From NCBI GenBank assembly GCA_937981955.1, contig CALJNA010000082.1, forward strand, positions 1 through 58,011: 58,011 nucleotides of DNA, written 5' to 3'. This DNA comes from an uncultured Granulosicoccaceae bacterium (GTDB lineage: Bacteria; Pseudomonadota; Gammaproteobacteria; Granulosicoccales; Granulosicoccaceae). Under the pieces are notes generated by a model, which was not told the origin of the DNA, made no database searches, and saw only the letters and a list, made by a program, of their open reading frames with translations. The translations under genes were made by a program, and so were the position numbers. Positions 9,105 through 18,361 of this stretch are shown piece after piece (the stretch's first letter is position 1; each line of letters opens with the position of its first letter).

Positions 9105-10115
9105 CTAGCTTCCCTTTTTCTCGAACCCGCGCTCTTCCATTGCTTTTATTTGCCACTCGATGGTTTTAGCCAGTCCGTCATCGAGCGAAACCTGCGCACT
9201 TACGCCCAGTATTTTCTTACTGTGAGTGACATCAGGAACGCGTCGCATTACATCTTCATAGTTGCTCTTGCTAAAAGAGGCGTAGGGCACCAGCTCATAT
9301 TTGAGTTCACCAGGAGTCTTGCTAACCGCTTTAACCCGTTTTGCTAACTCCAGTATGGTCACTTCTTCCTGGCTCCCGATATTCAGAATTTCACCGTTGG
9401 CTTCGTCTTTATAGATTGCTGCTGCGATTCCATCGATTGTGTCTGAGACATAGGTAAAGCTGCGTGTTTGCTGACCATCACCATGAATCGGAATGACGTC
9501 GTCATTCAATACAGAATTAATGAATACCGGTGGTGGCCCCCCCCACCAGGAGAGTGCTTGGTTTGGTCCATAAGAGCCGAAAAACCGCAGCAGTGTTACC
9601 GGAAAGCCGTAGGCGTCCTGATAAGCCAGCGCCAGATGTTCATCAAACAATTTAGACACCGCATAAGCCCATCGTGGTGTTGTCGATGAACCAATCACGC
9701 TGTTTGAATGGATTTCGGAAAACGGTACATCGGGGTTTTTACCGTACACATCGGAGGTAGAGGCCAACACACATTTGATATTGCGTTGACGGGCAAACTC
9801 CAGCGCGTTTTCAGTTCCGTGATAATTGATTTTCAAGGTATCAATGGCTTTTCCGTAGCGTGGGATTTTAAACGCAGCCAGATGAACGAGAATATCGGCA
9901 TCTTTTGTTATCGCACTAAACACCGATTCGTTAGTGACATCACCTTCAATAAACTCAAAATGGTCATGCTCACTCGCAGTTTTCAGGTTCGACATGTGCC
10001 CCATGGACAAATTGTCGATCCCGATAACCTTATGACCATCCTGAAGTAAGCGATCAGCCAGGTTCGAACCCAGAAATCCGGCAACACCCGTTACCAGTAT
10101 TGTTTTACTCGTCAT
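9105..10115 (-). CDS. NAD-dependent epimerase/dehydratase (extended SDR)
   Basis: A 336-residue extended SDR. The NAD-binding motif is TGVAGFLG (Gly10, Gly13, Gly16) and the catalytic pair is Tyr151 and Lys155 in YAVSK, with Ser/Thr at 119-121. It belongs to the GalE/RfbB-like nucleotide-sugar epimerase and dehydratase group; 4-epimerisation is the most likely activity but the substrate is not readable. It overlaps the GT2 gene by 11 bp and is followed directly by the flavoprotein gene. A run of eight G residues lies in the coding strand at the WWGGP segment (9537-9544). Confidence 0.85.
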   Translation of the reverse strand: MTSKTILVTGVAGFLGSNLADRLLQDGHKVIGIDNLSMGHMSNLKTASEHDHFEFIEGDVTNESVFSAITKDADILVHLAAFKIPRYGKAIDTLKINYHGTENALEFARQRNIKCVLASTSDVYGKNPDVPFSEIHSNSVIGSSTTPRWAYAVSKLFDEHLALAYQDAYGFPVTLLRFFGSYGPNQALSWWGGPPPVFINSVLNDDVIPIHGDGQQTRSFTYVSDTIDGIAAAIYKDEANGEILNIGSQEEVTILELAKRVKAVSKTPGELKYELVPYASFSKSNYEDVMRRVPDVTHSKKILGVSAQVSLDDGLAKTIEWQIKAMEERGFEKKGS

Positions 10116-11193
10116 TTCGTTTTGATTCCACAGATTCTTTTAAAGCATGCAGCTTGGTTGTGTTCAGATAATACAACTCTTCATAGTTGCGTTTGTTTTG
10201 CATTGATAAGACACCGAGCCCGAGCAGTTGGATTGCCATCATCGTCGAAAGCATGGCAAAAACAAACGCATGCGGTGCAAATGCATAAGCCCTCTTAAGT
10301 GCCCTTCCAACTGGTGCATTTTCATCTTCCGCACGCACGTCTCTTAGAGCATCAAAGAAATGACCGAACATTAAAATATCAGCGTAGATTGCGAATGCAC
10401 TGATTAGTAAACCCGGAATAATGAAGAAGAACATCGGCCGGAATAAAAAACCGGACATAATGGTTGAGAACACATGCTTCAGCAGTCGCATGCTTGATGT
10501 TCGGTTCTCACCGTATTTCAGTTGTGGTCCCCAGTCGAGCCTTGCTGGCATTTCAGCTATTTCTGCTCTGACCACCATAGCCTTGTAAAGTGTTTCTGGC
10601 ATAAGGTCCAGACCGGTTGAGCGGAAGTCCATAGCTCGAACGAATCTGCCATCATAGGCGCGTACCATTGACGTAATGGTTGATGCGTTGCTTGAACTGA
10701 AAAACCTTAGAAAGCGGTTGCCCAGAATGCTCATCACGCGTCGCAAAGTAGGAACGTTCGAAATAGAACCGCCTTGCATGTAAGGGGAGGCGAGTACAAT
10801 CTTTGCGTGAGAGTCACGCATCTTATCGACCAGTTGGTCGATATGCTGTACGTCGTAGCTTAAATCTACATCCATGGTGACAACGTAGTCACCGCGTGTA
10901 TTGGCAATACCAAATTTGAGTGCCTGTCCCACACCGAAGTTTGTTGGGTGGTGAAGCACCTTCACCGTCTCGAATTCTTCCGCCAGCTCATCGGCTATTT
11001 GGCCCGTGCTGTCAGCGCTACCGTCATTAACAATCAGAATTTCAAAATCAAACCGATCTGTTAGTGAGTCTGTATAGGCACAGACTTCACAAATATGCGC
11101 ACGCAACAGTGCTTCCTCGTTATAAACGGGGAAAATGACAGAAACCAGTGGTCGTGTACTACTGTGCATATCGTTAACGAACTCGACTGGCAT
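10105..11193 (-). CDS. GT2 glycosyltransferase, DPM1-like with C-terminal membrane helices
   Basis: A 362-residue protein with an N-terminal GT-A domain: PVYNEE near residue 22, VNDGSADS near 55-62 and the metal-binding DVD at 108-110. Hydrophobic segments at about residues 240-275 and 310-335 anchor it in the membrane. This layout matches polyprenyl-phosphate sugar transferases of the DPM1/ArnC/GtrB type, which load a sugar on undecaprenyl phosphate. Such a product could feed the GT-C transferase at 2202-3926, although that link is inference. It is the first gene of the minus-strand run; a second in-frame ATG at residue 9 is a possible alternative start. Confidence 0.8.
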   Translation of the reverse strand: MPVEFVNDMHSSTRPLVSVIFPVYNEEALLRAHICEVCAYTDSLTDRFDFEILIVNDGSADSTGQIADELAEEFETVKVLHHPTNFGVGQALKFGIANTRGDYVVTMDVDLSYDVQHIDQLVDKMRDSHAKIVLASPYMQGGSISNVPTLRRVMSILGNRFLRFFSSSNASTITSMVRAYDGRFVRAMDFRSTGLDLMPETLYKAMVVRAEIAEMPARLDWGPQLKYGENRTSSMRLLKHVFSTIMSGFLFRPMFFFIIPGLLISAFAIYADILMFGHFFDALRDVRAEDENAPVGRALKRAYAFAPHAFVFAMLSTMMAIQLLGLGVLSMQNKRNYEELYYLNTTKLHALKESVESKRNDE

Positions 11194-11487
11194 GCGGTGA
11201 TATTGACTCCGGGCAGGATGACAACGGCAAGCCTACTTGTTTAATTACGATCACTAAAATCGATTCCATTGCTTCTGCATCGATTCCATTGCTTGTGCAG
11301 TGAGTGATCAGGCTAAACTGCTGCAAGTCGATACGTGCGTGGTTTAGTTGACGCTCAATATTTATGCCATTTAGGCGAGCAAGGGTAAGGTACTACGGGA
11401 GGGGTACAGCAGCAAGATTCCGGGGTTCAGTGTTTCAAAAGTTTAAGCATTTACCAGCTTTTACACTGTCTTGTGGACCGATTCACG
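11194..11487. other. Intergenic region upstream of the glycan operon
   Basis: This gap separates the hflD stop from the start of the minus-strand glycan operon and should hold that operon's promoter. Its main structure is a 20-bp tandem duplication at 11259-11298, flanked by inverted GATCACT/AGTGATC heptamers. I see no convincing gene or strong terminator. Confidence 0.5.
11259..11298. repeat. 20-bp tandem duplication
   Basis: Two adjacent copies of ATCGATTCCATTGCTTSTGC (S is C in the first copy, G in the second) occupy 11259-11278 and 11279-11298, identical at 19 of 20 positions. Heptamers GATCACT (11249-11255) and AGTGATC (11303-11309) flank them as an inverted pair. The block lies just upstream of the glycan operon start. 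Confidence 0.85.
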
Positions 11488-12111
11488 TTACTCGAGCAGC
11501 AGTTGCTCGGCAAGCCGGGCATACTGGCCGCGGTTCATAACGAGCTTGGGTCGACTGCCTCCACATTGACGCCAAAGTACCACCGATCTTATGCCTCCAA
11601 GCAAAGCCGCACGGATGGTTGACGCGGTGTCCGCATCGTTCAGGAAACCTGGATCGCCGCTGACCATAATTCGTGGCGACAAACTACTGATGCTGCTGCG
11701 GTAGATATTTGCCAGATTGTTGATCAGGTCCTGCTCGACGACGTCTCCATCCTGAGACTGCACCCGACTAATACCGATACGCAGCTCTTCCACGGTACGA
11801 TCGTCGCTCAGCACATTGGTACCAAGTTGAATCAGTGCCAGCGCATAGCGAGCAAGCTCCAGATCGCGTGTTTCATCGTTACCGGCAAATTGGCTGCGTA
11901 GTAATCGCAGGCCTCGATTCAAGGAACGTGCAGAGCCACCATAGGCGTCGATAACACGCTCGCTGTTCAGTGTGAGTATGGAGCGCAGCGTACCGCGCAG
12001 TTCATCCTGGTCACATTGGCCAGTGGTTGCCAGTGACTTGCATAAATGAACTGACTGAAAGATTCCAGCAAGTGCCAGGGTCTGGTTCTCGGGTGTTTTT
12101 ATCGTTGCCAT
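11488..12111 (-). CDS. hflD: HflD family protein (lysogenisation regulator homologue)
   Basis: A 207-residue, largely helical protein matching HflD in length and sequence character (LALAGIFQSVHLCKSLATTG near the start, then ALALIQLG). In Escherichia coli HflD is a peripheral inner-membrane protein that binds the phage lambda CII activator; its general role in bacteria without lambda is unclear. The position 6 bp behind mnmA is the standard gammaproteobacterial arrangement and supports the call. No phage genes are nearby, so the name reflects homology and not a local prophage. Confidence 0.92.
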   Translation of the reverse strand: MATIKTPENQTLALAGIFQSVHLCKSLATTGQCDQDELRGTLRSILTLNSERVIDAYGGSARSLNRGLRLLRSQFAGNDETRDLELARYALALIQLGTNVLSDDRTVEELRIGISRVQSQDGDVVEQDLINNLANIYRSSISSLSPRIMVSGDPGFLNDADTASTIRAALLGGIRSVVLWRQCGGSRPKLVMNRGQYARLAEQLLLE

Positions 12112-12117
12112 GAAAAA

Positions 12118-13332
12118 TTATAGCTGTGTACCGGCCGAGGTGTTGTTGGAAGCTTGCACAGGCAAATGTTCTGAATCAGCGGTTTGGTTGAAGTCACTTA
12201 TTATACCGCCTCCCAGGCAAACATCATCAAGATAAAGAACGATGGATTGCCCTGGTGTAATGGCCCGTACGGGCTCATCGAACAGCGCTTGAATGTGACC
12301 GTTAGGGTTTACCTTGATATTGACACTTTGATCTTGCTGTCGATACCGCACCTTTGCACTGCAGCGAAATTGTTGTGCCGGAGGTTTTCCGAATACCCAG
12401 TGCATATCGTGGGAAGTTAGAGAAGATCTGAACAGCATTGGGTGATCGTGGCCCTGTCCGATAATCAGGGTATTGTTCGGTACATCTTTGGCAAGCACAT
12501 ACCACGGAGAATCATCCGCAGTAGCCAGGCCACCGATGCCCAGCCCTTGTCTTTGTCCCAGCGTATAGAACATCAGGCCATTGTGTGTGCCTATTGTTTC
12601 TCCGCTATCAGTTCGGATTTCGCCGGGTTGTGCTGGCAGGTACTCGGCAAGAAACGTATTGAATTTGCGTTCGCCGATAAAGCAGATCCCCGTGCTGTCT
12701 TTCTTGTTATGCACATGAATACCGGCATCTTGAGCCATTTTTCGTAAATCGGGTTTGGCAAGATCACCAACGGGAAACAGGCTGGATGCAAGCTGTCGCT
12801 GGTTCAGTGTGTACAGGAAGTAGCTTTGATCCTTGTTGGCGTCGCTGCCTCGAATCAGTTGCACCGATTTTTTCGTTCCCGCACCACCAATGGCCAGTGC
12901 AGTTGCCTGTTCTACAGCATGATCAGTCTGATTGGACTGGGTTCTTCGACGCACATAATGCCCGGTGGCAATGGCATCAGCACCTTGTTCGAGCGCATGA
13001 TCAAGGAAGGCATTGAATTTGATTTCCTTGTTGCAAAGAATATCGGGGTTAGGCGTGCGACCCGCACCGTATTCGGTCAGGAAGTGTTCGAACACCCGTT
13101 CCCAATACTCATCGGCAAAGTTAACCGTACTAAGGGGTATACCCAGTTTGTCAGCAACGCCTTTGGCGTCGCGATAATCTTGTCGAGCCGTGCAGTGTTC
13201 ATCGTCATCTTCCCAGTTCTGCATGAAGATACCTGACACTGAATAGCCTTGTTGCACAAGTCTCAGTGCCGCGACCGATGAATCAACGCCGCCGGACATG
13301 CCAACGATGACATGGGTATTACGCATGTTCAC
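12118..13332 (-). CDS. mnmA: tRNA-specific 2-thiouridylase MnmA
   Basis: A 404-residue enzyme that thiolates U34 of the tRNAs for Lys, Glu and Gln, using ATP and sulfur relayed through the Tus system. The PP-loop GMSGGVDSS is at residues 11-19. The two catalytic cysteines are Cys100 (DILCNKE) and Cys217 (TGICFIGER). Compared with the usual length of about 370 residues it carries roughly 20 to 30 extra residues after IATGHYVRR (about 131-158), before the conserved [11 protein letters not shown]. The start overlaps the stop of the upstream LysR gene as ATGA, and hflD follows. Confidence 0.97.
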   Translation of the reverse strand: MNMRNTHVIVGMSGGVDSSVAALRLVQQGYSVSGIFMQNWEDDDEHCTARQDYRDAKGVADKLGIPLSTVNFADEYWERVFEHFLTEYGAGRTPNPDILCNKEIKFNAFLDHALEQGADAIATGHYVRRRTQSNQTDHAVEQATALAIGGAGTKKSVQLIRGSDANKDQSYFLYTLNQRQLASSLFPVGDLAKPDLRKMAQDAGIHVHNKKDSTGICFIGERKFNTFLAEYLPAQPGEIRTDSGETIGTHNGLMFYTLGQRQGLGIGGLATADDSPWYVLAKDVPNNTLIIGQGHDHPMLFRSSLTSHDMHWVFGKPPAQQFRCSAKVRYRQQDQSVNIKVNPNGHIQALFDEPVRAITPGQSIVLYLDDVCLGGGIISDFNQTADSEHLPVQASNNTSAGTQL

Positions 13333-14303
13333 AAGTGAGTGATTAGCGAGTCGTCGCGTGAAAGTTTCTTTCGATTTGCTGGTGGAACGGTTTGCTTTGC
13401 AAAGAATTCACCGTCCATGAGTTCCAGAAAGCGCTTGGCTTGCGGCGAAAGAAACTTTCCACGGCGCACAACGACACCGTAGCTTCGGGTTGGAAAATAG
13501 GACTCCATGGGTCTGACCGACAGATTCTCGAAACCTCTCAGACAGATGCTGGTGACAATACTGATACCTGTACCGGATTCAACGTAACGTTTAATCACTT
13601 CCCATCCGCCAACTTCCATGACTACATTGTATTCGAGTCCGTGTTGTTGAAAAACCAGGTCGACAAGGTTCCAGGTGCTCAGGTGTCGCGGCGGCAAAAT
13701 CAGACCATAATGGCTGATGTCCTCAAGACTGACGTTCTCTTTCTCTTCCAGCGGATGTCCCTTGCACATGATCAGCGCAGGTTTAAAGTCATAAATCGGG
13801 TGGTAAACCATGTCATCTGGTACATCGATCATGGAGCCAACAGCGAAGTCAACTTTATCAGCTCGCAGCAAAGCCATACCGTCTCGACCGGTAACGTTGT
13901 GCAGCTTCAAATCAATTTGCGGATACTCTGAAGAAAACGCATTGATGATATCCGGCAGAATATAGAGTAGCGTGGCCTCACCCGATGCTACGTCCAAAGG
14001 ACCAGCATGCACCTGACCGAGCCTGGCAGAAAAGCCGTCTGCCAAACGTGAAATGCCGTCGACCAGTGGGCGGGCCATTTCGAGTAATAGTTCTCCAGCA
14101 GGTGTCAGTCTGATTTTTGGGCCGCTGCGTTCGAATAGCAGGGTGTCCAGGTCTTTTTCCAGTGCTTGAATTTGCAGTGACACAGACGGCTGCGAGAGTT
14201 TGAGCTTTTCAGCTGCTTTGGAGAAACTGCCCGACTGAGCTGCCTCGCAGAACGAGCGCAATTGCCGCAGTTGGTTCAGGTTATTGGGATCGTGATTGGG
14301 CAT
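13329..14303 (-). CDS. LysR family transcriptional regulator
   Basis: A 324-residue regulator with an N-terminal winged helix-turn-helix ([21 protein letters not shown] at about residues 20-40, then [17 protein letters not shown]) and a periplasmic-binding-protein-like effector domain. It is not recognisable as a specific member such as CysB or OxyR. It is the first gene of a minus-strand run and overlaps mnmA by four bases, an unusual partner for a tRNA-modification gene. The upstream gap to the divergent ydcF-like gene contains a Fur-box-like element. Confidence 0.9.
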   Translation of the reverse strand: MPNHDPNNLNQLRQLRSFCEAAQSGSFSKAAEKLKLSQPSVSLQIQALEKDLDTLLFERSGPKIRLTPAGELLLEMARPLVDGISRLADGFSARLGQVHAGPLDVASGEATLLYILPDIINAFSSEYPQIDLKLHNVTGRDGMALLRADKVDFAVGSMIDVPDDMVYHPIYDFKPALIMCKGHPLEEKENVSLEDISHYGLILPPRHLSTWNLVDLVFQQHGLEYNVVMEVGGWEVIKRYVESGTGISIVTSICLRGFENLSVRPMESYFPTRSYGVVVRRGKFLSPQAKRFLELMDGEFFAKQTVPPANRKKLSRDDSLITHL

Positions 14304-14341
14304 GGATACAACCGGTTTGACTCATTATTTGCACAGCTAAT

Positions 14342-14360
14342 GATAATGATACCAATCATA
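14342..14360. promoter_or_regulatory. Fur-box-like element
   Basis: GATAATGATACCAATCATA matches 13 of 19 positions of the Fur consensus (GATAATGATAATCATTATC), with the first ten bases identical. It lies 39 bp upstream of the lysR start and about 84 bp upstream of the ydcF-like start. The right half is poor, so this is only a candidate. Confidence 0.3.
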
Positions 14361-14443
14361 AGTCCTCAACGGGAGTAATTGTTGCTTCAAATCATTGTAG
14401 ACTCGCCGTTTTTCAAGCGGAATTCACTTATTTCAATTTGCTT

Positions 14444-15205
14444 ATGTCACTTATGGGCCTGATTCGCGACTGGCTGATCGATCCAATCGGACTGATTTTT
14501 CTACTTTCAATAGTGGTGTTTTTGCTGCTCGCTCGAAACAGAATGAGCCTGGGTCTGCTGCTGGCTGCCTTTACGTGGCTCGGCGGCATGTTCATTATGA
14601 GCGCGCCGCGCATTGTTAATCCGATGCTGTTGCATTATGAGAATCAGTATCAGGCGCAACCAGACTGTCTGGCTGCACGGCCAATTGTGCTGTTGGGTGG
14701 TGGTGTTGATTCTCGAGTGAAATCAAAAGAGCAGGTGGAGCACATGGGGCATCGCACGTTTGTGCGTGCCACCGCGGCCAACGAACTTGCAAAAACATTT
14801 ATCGATGTGCCTGTGATTGTTGCTGGTGGGGCCTTGCGCACGATTACTGAAGCGGAAATTTTGCGTCACTATCTTCTGGACCTAGGTATACCTTCTGCAC
14901 GAATTCATGAAGAGTCAACCTCTCAAAACACTTTTGAAAATGCACGCAACGTTAGAGCGCTGATCGAACAGCGTGAGTTTGATTTGCACATCAACCTGAT
15001 TACATCCGCCTTGCACATGAAGCGTGCAAAAGCGGTGTTTGAAAAGCAGGGTTTGACGGTGTGTCCCGTGGCGGTAGATCGACACGGTATTGAGAATGTG
15101 CCGAACTATGCGATGTGGCCGCAGATCACGGCCCTGCAAAAATTCGATCTGCTACTGCACGAGCAGATCGGCTGGTGGGCTTACAGGATAAAGGGACGAC
15201 TCTAG
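14444..15205 (+). CDS. YdcF/ElyC-like DUF218 protein
   Basis: The start is taken at ATG 14444 ([10 protein letters not shown]); a TTG two codons earlier and an ATG at 14453 are alternatives. The protein of about 253 residues has two N-terminal transmembrane helices and then a DUF218 domain, with [18 protein letters not shown] and [11 protein letters not shown] as the recognisable blocks. Escherichia coli ElyC and SanA of this family affect envelope and peptidoglycan precursor biology. It is transcribed divergently from the LysR gene. Its TAG stop shares the CTAG tetramer with the stop of the converging epimerase gene. Confidence 0.85.
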   Translation: MSLMGLIRDWLIDPIGLIFLLSIVVFLLLARNRMSLGLLLAAFTWLGGMFIMSAPRIVNPMLLHYENQYQAQPDCLAARPIVLLGGGVDSRVKSKEQVEHMGHRTFVRATAANELAKTFIDVPVIVAGGALRTITEAEILRHYLLDLGIPSARIHEESTSQNTFENARNVRALIEQREFDLHINLITSALHMKRAKAVFEKQGLTVCPVAVDRHGIENVPNYAMWPQITALQKFDLLLHEQIGWWAYRIKGRL

Positions 15206-16209
15206 ACTTTGTAGTAGTCTCTATACCATTCAACAAAGTTGGCGATACCAACTTCTACGCTGGTGTCCGGCTTGTAGTCAACGTCCTTGGTCAGGTCGCT
15301 TACATCAGCATAGGTGTCAGGAACATCACCTGGCTGCAATGGCAGCAGATTCTTAATGGCTTTCTTGCCAAGACAGTCTTCAAGTACAGCAATGTAGTGT
15401 TCAAGGTCAACAGGGCTGTTATTGCCAATGTTGTAAACACGAAATGGCGCGTTACTGGTAGCCGGGTCTGGTTTATCACTATCCCAGGCAGTATCAGCTG
15501 TGGCGATTTTGTCCAGCGTTCGAGTCACGCCTTCAACAATATCGTCTACGTAGGTAAAGTCACGCTTGTGCTTGCCGTGATTAAACACATTGATTGGTTC
15601 GCCGGCAAGGATGTTTTTGGTGAACATAAACAGTGCCATGTCAGGGCGGCCCCACGGGCCGTAAACGGTGAAAAATCGCAGGCCGGTAGTAGGAATTCCA
15701 AACAGGTGGCTATAGGTGTGAGACATAAGCTCATTGGATTTCTTGGTAGCCGCATAAAGGCTGACCGGATGATCTACCGGCTCATGCACTGAGAAAGGCA
15801 TATTGGTATGCGAACCATAAACGGAGCTACTGGAGGCATACACCAGATGCTCAACTTCGTTGTAACGACAGTTTTCCAGTATGTTCAGGTGGCCAACAAT
15901 GTTGGCGTCAATATAAGCGTACGGGTTTTCGAGTGAATAACGCACGCCGGCCTGAGCGGCGAGGTTCACAACGCGCTCCGGTTTGTGTTTCTTGAACGCT
16001 TCGGCAACAGCATCGCGATCTTCCAGATCACAACGCACCTCGGTAAACCCCGAGTGGGCTTTGACTCGTTCCAGTCTGGCGAGTTTAAGATTCACGTCGT
16101 AGTAATCATTGACATTGTCTATGCCGATGACTTCATCGCCCCGGGCGAGCAGTTTCAATGCAAGTGTGGAACCGATAAATCCGGCTGTACCGGTAATAAG
16201 GACTTTCAT
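15202..16209 (-). CDS. UDP-glucuronate 4-epimerase (CapI-like SDR)
   Basis: A 335-residue extended SDR with TGTAGFIG at the N-terminus, catalytic Tyr152 and Lys156 (YAATK), Ser126-129 and the strongly conserved [25 protein letters not shown] and [14 protein letters not shown] blocks of bacterial UDP-glucuronate 4-epimerases. It would make UDP-galacturonate from UDP-glucuronate. A UDP-N-acetylglucosaminuronate 4-epimerase (TviC/WbpP) is the main alternative, as the upstream gene is a TviB-like dehydrogenase. It supplies a uronic acid precursor to the adjacent exopolysaccharide genes. Confidence 0.88.
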   Translation of the reverse strand: MKVLITGTAGFIGSTLALKLLARGDEVIGIDNVNDYYDVNLKLARLERVKAHSGFTEVRCDLEDRDAVAEAFKKHKPERVVNLAAQAGVRYSLENPYAYIDANIVGHLNILENCRYNEVEHLVYASSSSVYGSHTNMPFSVHEPVDHPVSLYAATKKSNELMSHTYSHLFGIPTTGLRFFTVYGPWGRPDMALFMFTKNILAGEPINVFNHGKHKRDFTYVDDIVEGVTRTLDKIATADTAWDSDKPDPATSNAPFRVYNIGNNSPVDLEHYIAVLEDCLGKKAIKNLLPLQPGDVPDTYADVSDLTKDVDYKPDTSVEVGIANFVEWYRDYYKV

Positions 16210-16257
16210 AATTAAGTGAGTCTGTTAGCCAATTCTATTTATAGATATTGATGAAAC

Positions 16258-17538
16258 CTACAGTCTTGCATCGACATCGTCTTTTGGGAGTGCGCTTTTA
16301 ATGTCATACAAAATATGATTTTCGCGCCCCAGAGCCCTGATGGCATCCGTACCCATTTCAATAAACTGCTTGTGTCCTACCGCAAGAATAATTGCATCAT
16401 AGCGACCTTTTTCAAGGTTCTTCACAGGTGAAATGCTGTATTCATGTTCGGCTTCTGCAGGATCTACCCAGGGGTCGTAAACTTCTACATTCGCGTGGTA
16501 GGTATCGAGCTCGGAAATAATATCGACCACACGGGTGTTGCGAAGGTCGGGACAGTTCTCTTTAAATGCCAAACCCAGGATAAGAATGTTTGCACCAACA
16601 ACATGTACCTTTCTCTGAGTGAGCATTTTCACCACTTGACCAGCAACGAAACTGCCCATGTTGTCATTGATTTGCCGACCCGAAAGAATAACTTGAGGGT
16701 GGTAACCGATTTCCTGCGCTTTATGCGTTAGATAGTATGGGTCGACGCTGATGCAATGACCACCAACCAGACCTGGTCTGAACGGCAGAAAATTCCATTT
16801 TGTGCCGGCCGCTTCGAGTACTTCAAGAGTATCGATTCCGAGCTTGTCAAAGATTATCGCCAATTCGTTAATGAGTGCGATGTTCAGATCGCGCTGCGTG
16901 TTCTCTATGACTTTGGCGGCTTCGGCGACTTTAATACTGCTGGCACTGTGAGTACCAGCGGTAATAATGCGCTTGTAGAGTTCGTCTACTTCGGAGGCCA
17001 CTTCCGGGGTTGAGCCGGCTGTGACTTTCATAATGGTGCTGACCCGGTGTTCTTTGTCGCCCGGATTAATTCTCTCTGGGCTGTAGCCTGCAAAGAAATC
17101 TTTATTAAAAGTAAGCCCGGATTGCCTTTCAAGTATCGGTACACAGACTTCTTCGGTTGCACCAGGGTATACCGTTGACTCGTAAATGACGACCGAACCG
17201 CTTTGCATAACCGAACCAATGGCTTCACTGGCCTTTATGAGTGGAGTCAGGTCGGGTTGCTTGTGACTGTTTATTGGCGTAGGAACCGTGACAATAAATA
17301 CTTTGCACGCCCGAAGATCTTCAATATTACTGGTGAAACTCAGGTGGCTGGCTTCGGCCATCTCTTCGGTTGACACTTCCAGAGTGCGATCTATCTGACG
17401 GTTCAGTTCGCCAATTCGCTCTGCGTTAATATCAAAACCGATGGTAGGGGAAGCTTTACCGAACTCCACTGCCAAGGGTAAGCCGACATAGCCCAGTCCA
17501 ATAACTGCCAATTTATCGTCTGCTGCAATTGTGAACAT
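16258..17538 (-). CDS. tviB: Nucleotide sugar dehydrogenase, TviB/WbpO-like
   Basis: The start is ATG 17538 ([10 protein letters not shown]), preceded by TTGGAT; the frame can be extended to 17637 but without coding character. The 426-residue protein has the N-terminal Rossmann motif GLGYVG (14-19), a central helical domain and the catalytic Cys262 in [12 protein letters not shown]. The sequence fits the Vi-type UDP-GlcNAc/GalNAc 6-dehydrogenases better than UDP-glucose dehydrogenase. The product UDP-HexNAcA could supply both the local epimerase and the Wlb-like genes at 4948-7738. Confidence 0.88.
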   Translation of the reverse strand: MFTIAADDKLAVIGLGYVGLPLAVEFGKASPTIGFDINAERIGELNRQIDRTLEVSTEEMAEASHLSFTSNIEDLRACKVFIVTVPTPINSHKQPDLTPLIKASEAIGSVMQSGSVVIYESTVYPGATEEVCVPILERQSGLTFNKDFFAGYSPERINPGDKEHRVSTIMKVTAGSTPEVASEVDELYKRIITAGTHSASSIKVAEAAKVIENTQRDLNIALINELAIIFDKLGIDTLEVLEAAGTKWNFLPFRPGLVGGHCISVDPYYLTHKAQEIGYHPQVILSGRQINDNMGSFVAGQVVKMLTQRKVHVVGANILILGLAFKENCPDLRNTRVVDIISELDTYHANVEVYDPWVDPAEAEHEYSISPVKNLEKGRYDAIILAVGHKQFIEMGTDAIRALGRENHILYDIKSALPKDDVDARL

Positions 17539-17555
17539 CGCTATCCAAGTACCGT

Positions 17556-17607
17556 TATTATCAATAATAGTTATCGGCCGCCACGCCGAATAAGTGTGCG
17601 AATTATA
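17556..17607 (-). promoter_or_regulatory. Promoter -10 and leader palindrome of the UDP-sugar dehydrogenase
   Basis: On the minus strand a perfect TATAAT lies at 17602-17607, about 64 bases upstream of the start codon. The -35 region is weak. Between it and the gene is a 14-bp element TATTAT-CA-ATAATA (17556-17569) that could be an operator or a weak leader hairpin. Confidence 0.4.
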
Positions 17608-17715
17608 CGGTATCCAAACAAGCGTTTCGGACTGCATCGAAACGATTTGTTAAGAATGACCGGTCGAAAATATCTGTGCCTGGCGTTCAAGCCTGCAACG
17701 TTTAAGTATTAATAC

Positions 17716-18237
17716 CTACGGATCCGTCTCGTTAGAGGACTGCTCTATAATTGAGTCCGATCTTTCCAGTTCCTTTTTTGCCGCCGCAGCAGCTTCAATA
17801 TCACTGCTGACTTTTTCAACTTTAGCTCTGTCACGATTGTTTTCTGCTAAACGCGTATCTAACGACCACAATACTGCGCCGAAGACTCCGAGTAAGGCGA
17901 TGCCCAGCACAGCGCTTACAAGCAGTTTATTTTTATACAATGGCGGTTTTACGACGACCTCTTTTTTGATGCCAAGTAACGGGCCTTTTTGTTCCGGAGG
18001 CAAACGCCTCGGGATGGAACCAGTTTTGCGATACTGTTCTCTAACCGCCTTAAAAGCGGTATTAATTTCGATGAACTTGGTTTGTGCAAGATCAAGGTTT
18101 TCACCCGAATTTCTATCCGGGTGCCAGCGTTGTATAAGCAGGCGATATTGTTTTTCAATATCTTCCCAGTTTCTGGTGGAGCCAATTTCGAGTGTGTCGA
18201 GATGTTGCTCTAGTTCTGTTTGCACCGATTCAATCAT
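17716..18237 (-). CDS. Membrane-anchored J-domain protein A
   Basis: The start is taken at ATG 18237 (MIESVQTELEQH), because the longer frame to 18384 runs into the divergent transferase gene. The 173-residue protein has a J domain in its first 90 residues, with the diagnostic HPD at 39-41 (RWHPDRN), a conserved QYRKTGSIPRRLP stretch, one transmembrane helix at about 104-125 and a charged tail. The J domain would face the cytoplasm and recruit DnaK to a membrane client. It resembles the J-domain protein at 19841-20458 in layout; the two flank the initiating sugar transferase. No specific function is known to me. Confidence 0.8.
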   Translation of the reverse strand: MIESVQTELEQHLDTLEIGSTRNWEDIEKQYRLLIQRWHPDRNSGENLDLAQTKFIEINTAFKAVREQYRKTGSIPRRLPPEQKGPLLGIKKEVVVKPPLYKNKLLVSAVLGIALLGVFGAVLWSLDTRLAENNRDRAKVEKVSSDIEAAAAAKKELERSDSIIEQSSNETDP

Positions 18238-18361
18238 TTGAGTGGAACTCCGGATCGCATCTGGTTTAGCGGCAGCCAGGAGTAAGTATTGAATTCGACT
18301 ACAGTTTTTCGCGTGAGCACCGCTATTTTTGGAATGAGCATGACTGGGACAATAATCCGCC

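Noticed and set aside
9100..9156. ATG 9156 as the start of the FAD flavoprotein
   Set aside because: It adds 19 residues that overlap the SDR gene and precede the strand leading into the FAD-binding fold; GTG 9099 fits the gene junction better.
11488..12111. A prophage or phage-control region implied by the HflD name
   Set aside because: hflD is a standard partner of mnmA, and there are no integrase, capsid or repressor genes nearby.
15115..15792. A 225-codon plus-strand open frame opposite the UDP-glucuronate epimerase gene
   Set aside because: It overlaps a fully conserved enzyme and lacks any recognisable domain or ribosome site.
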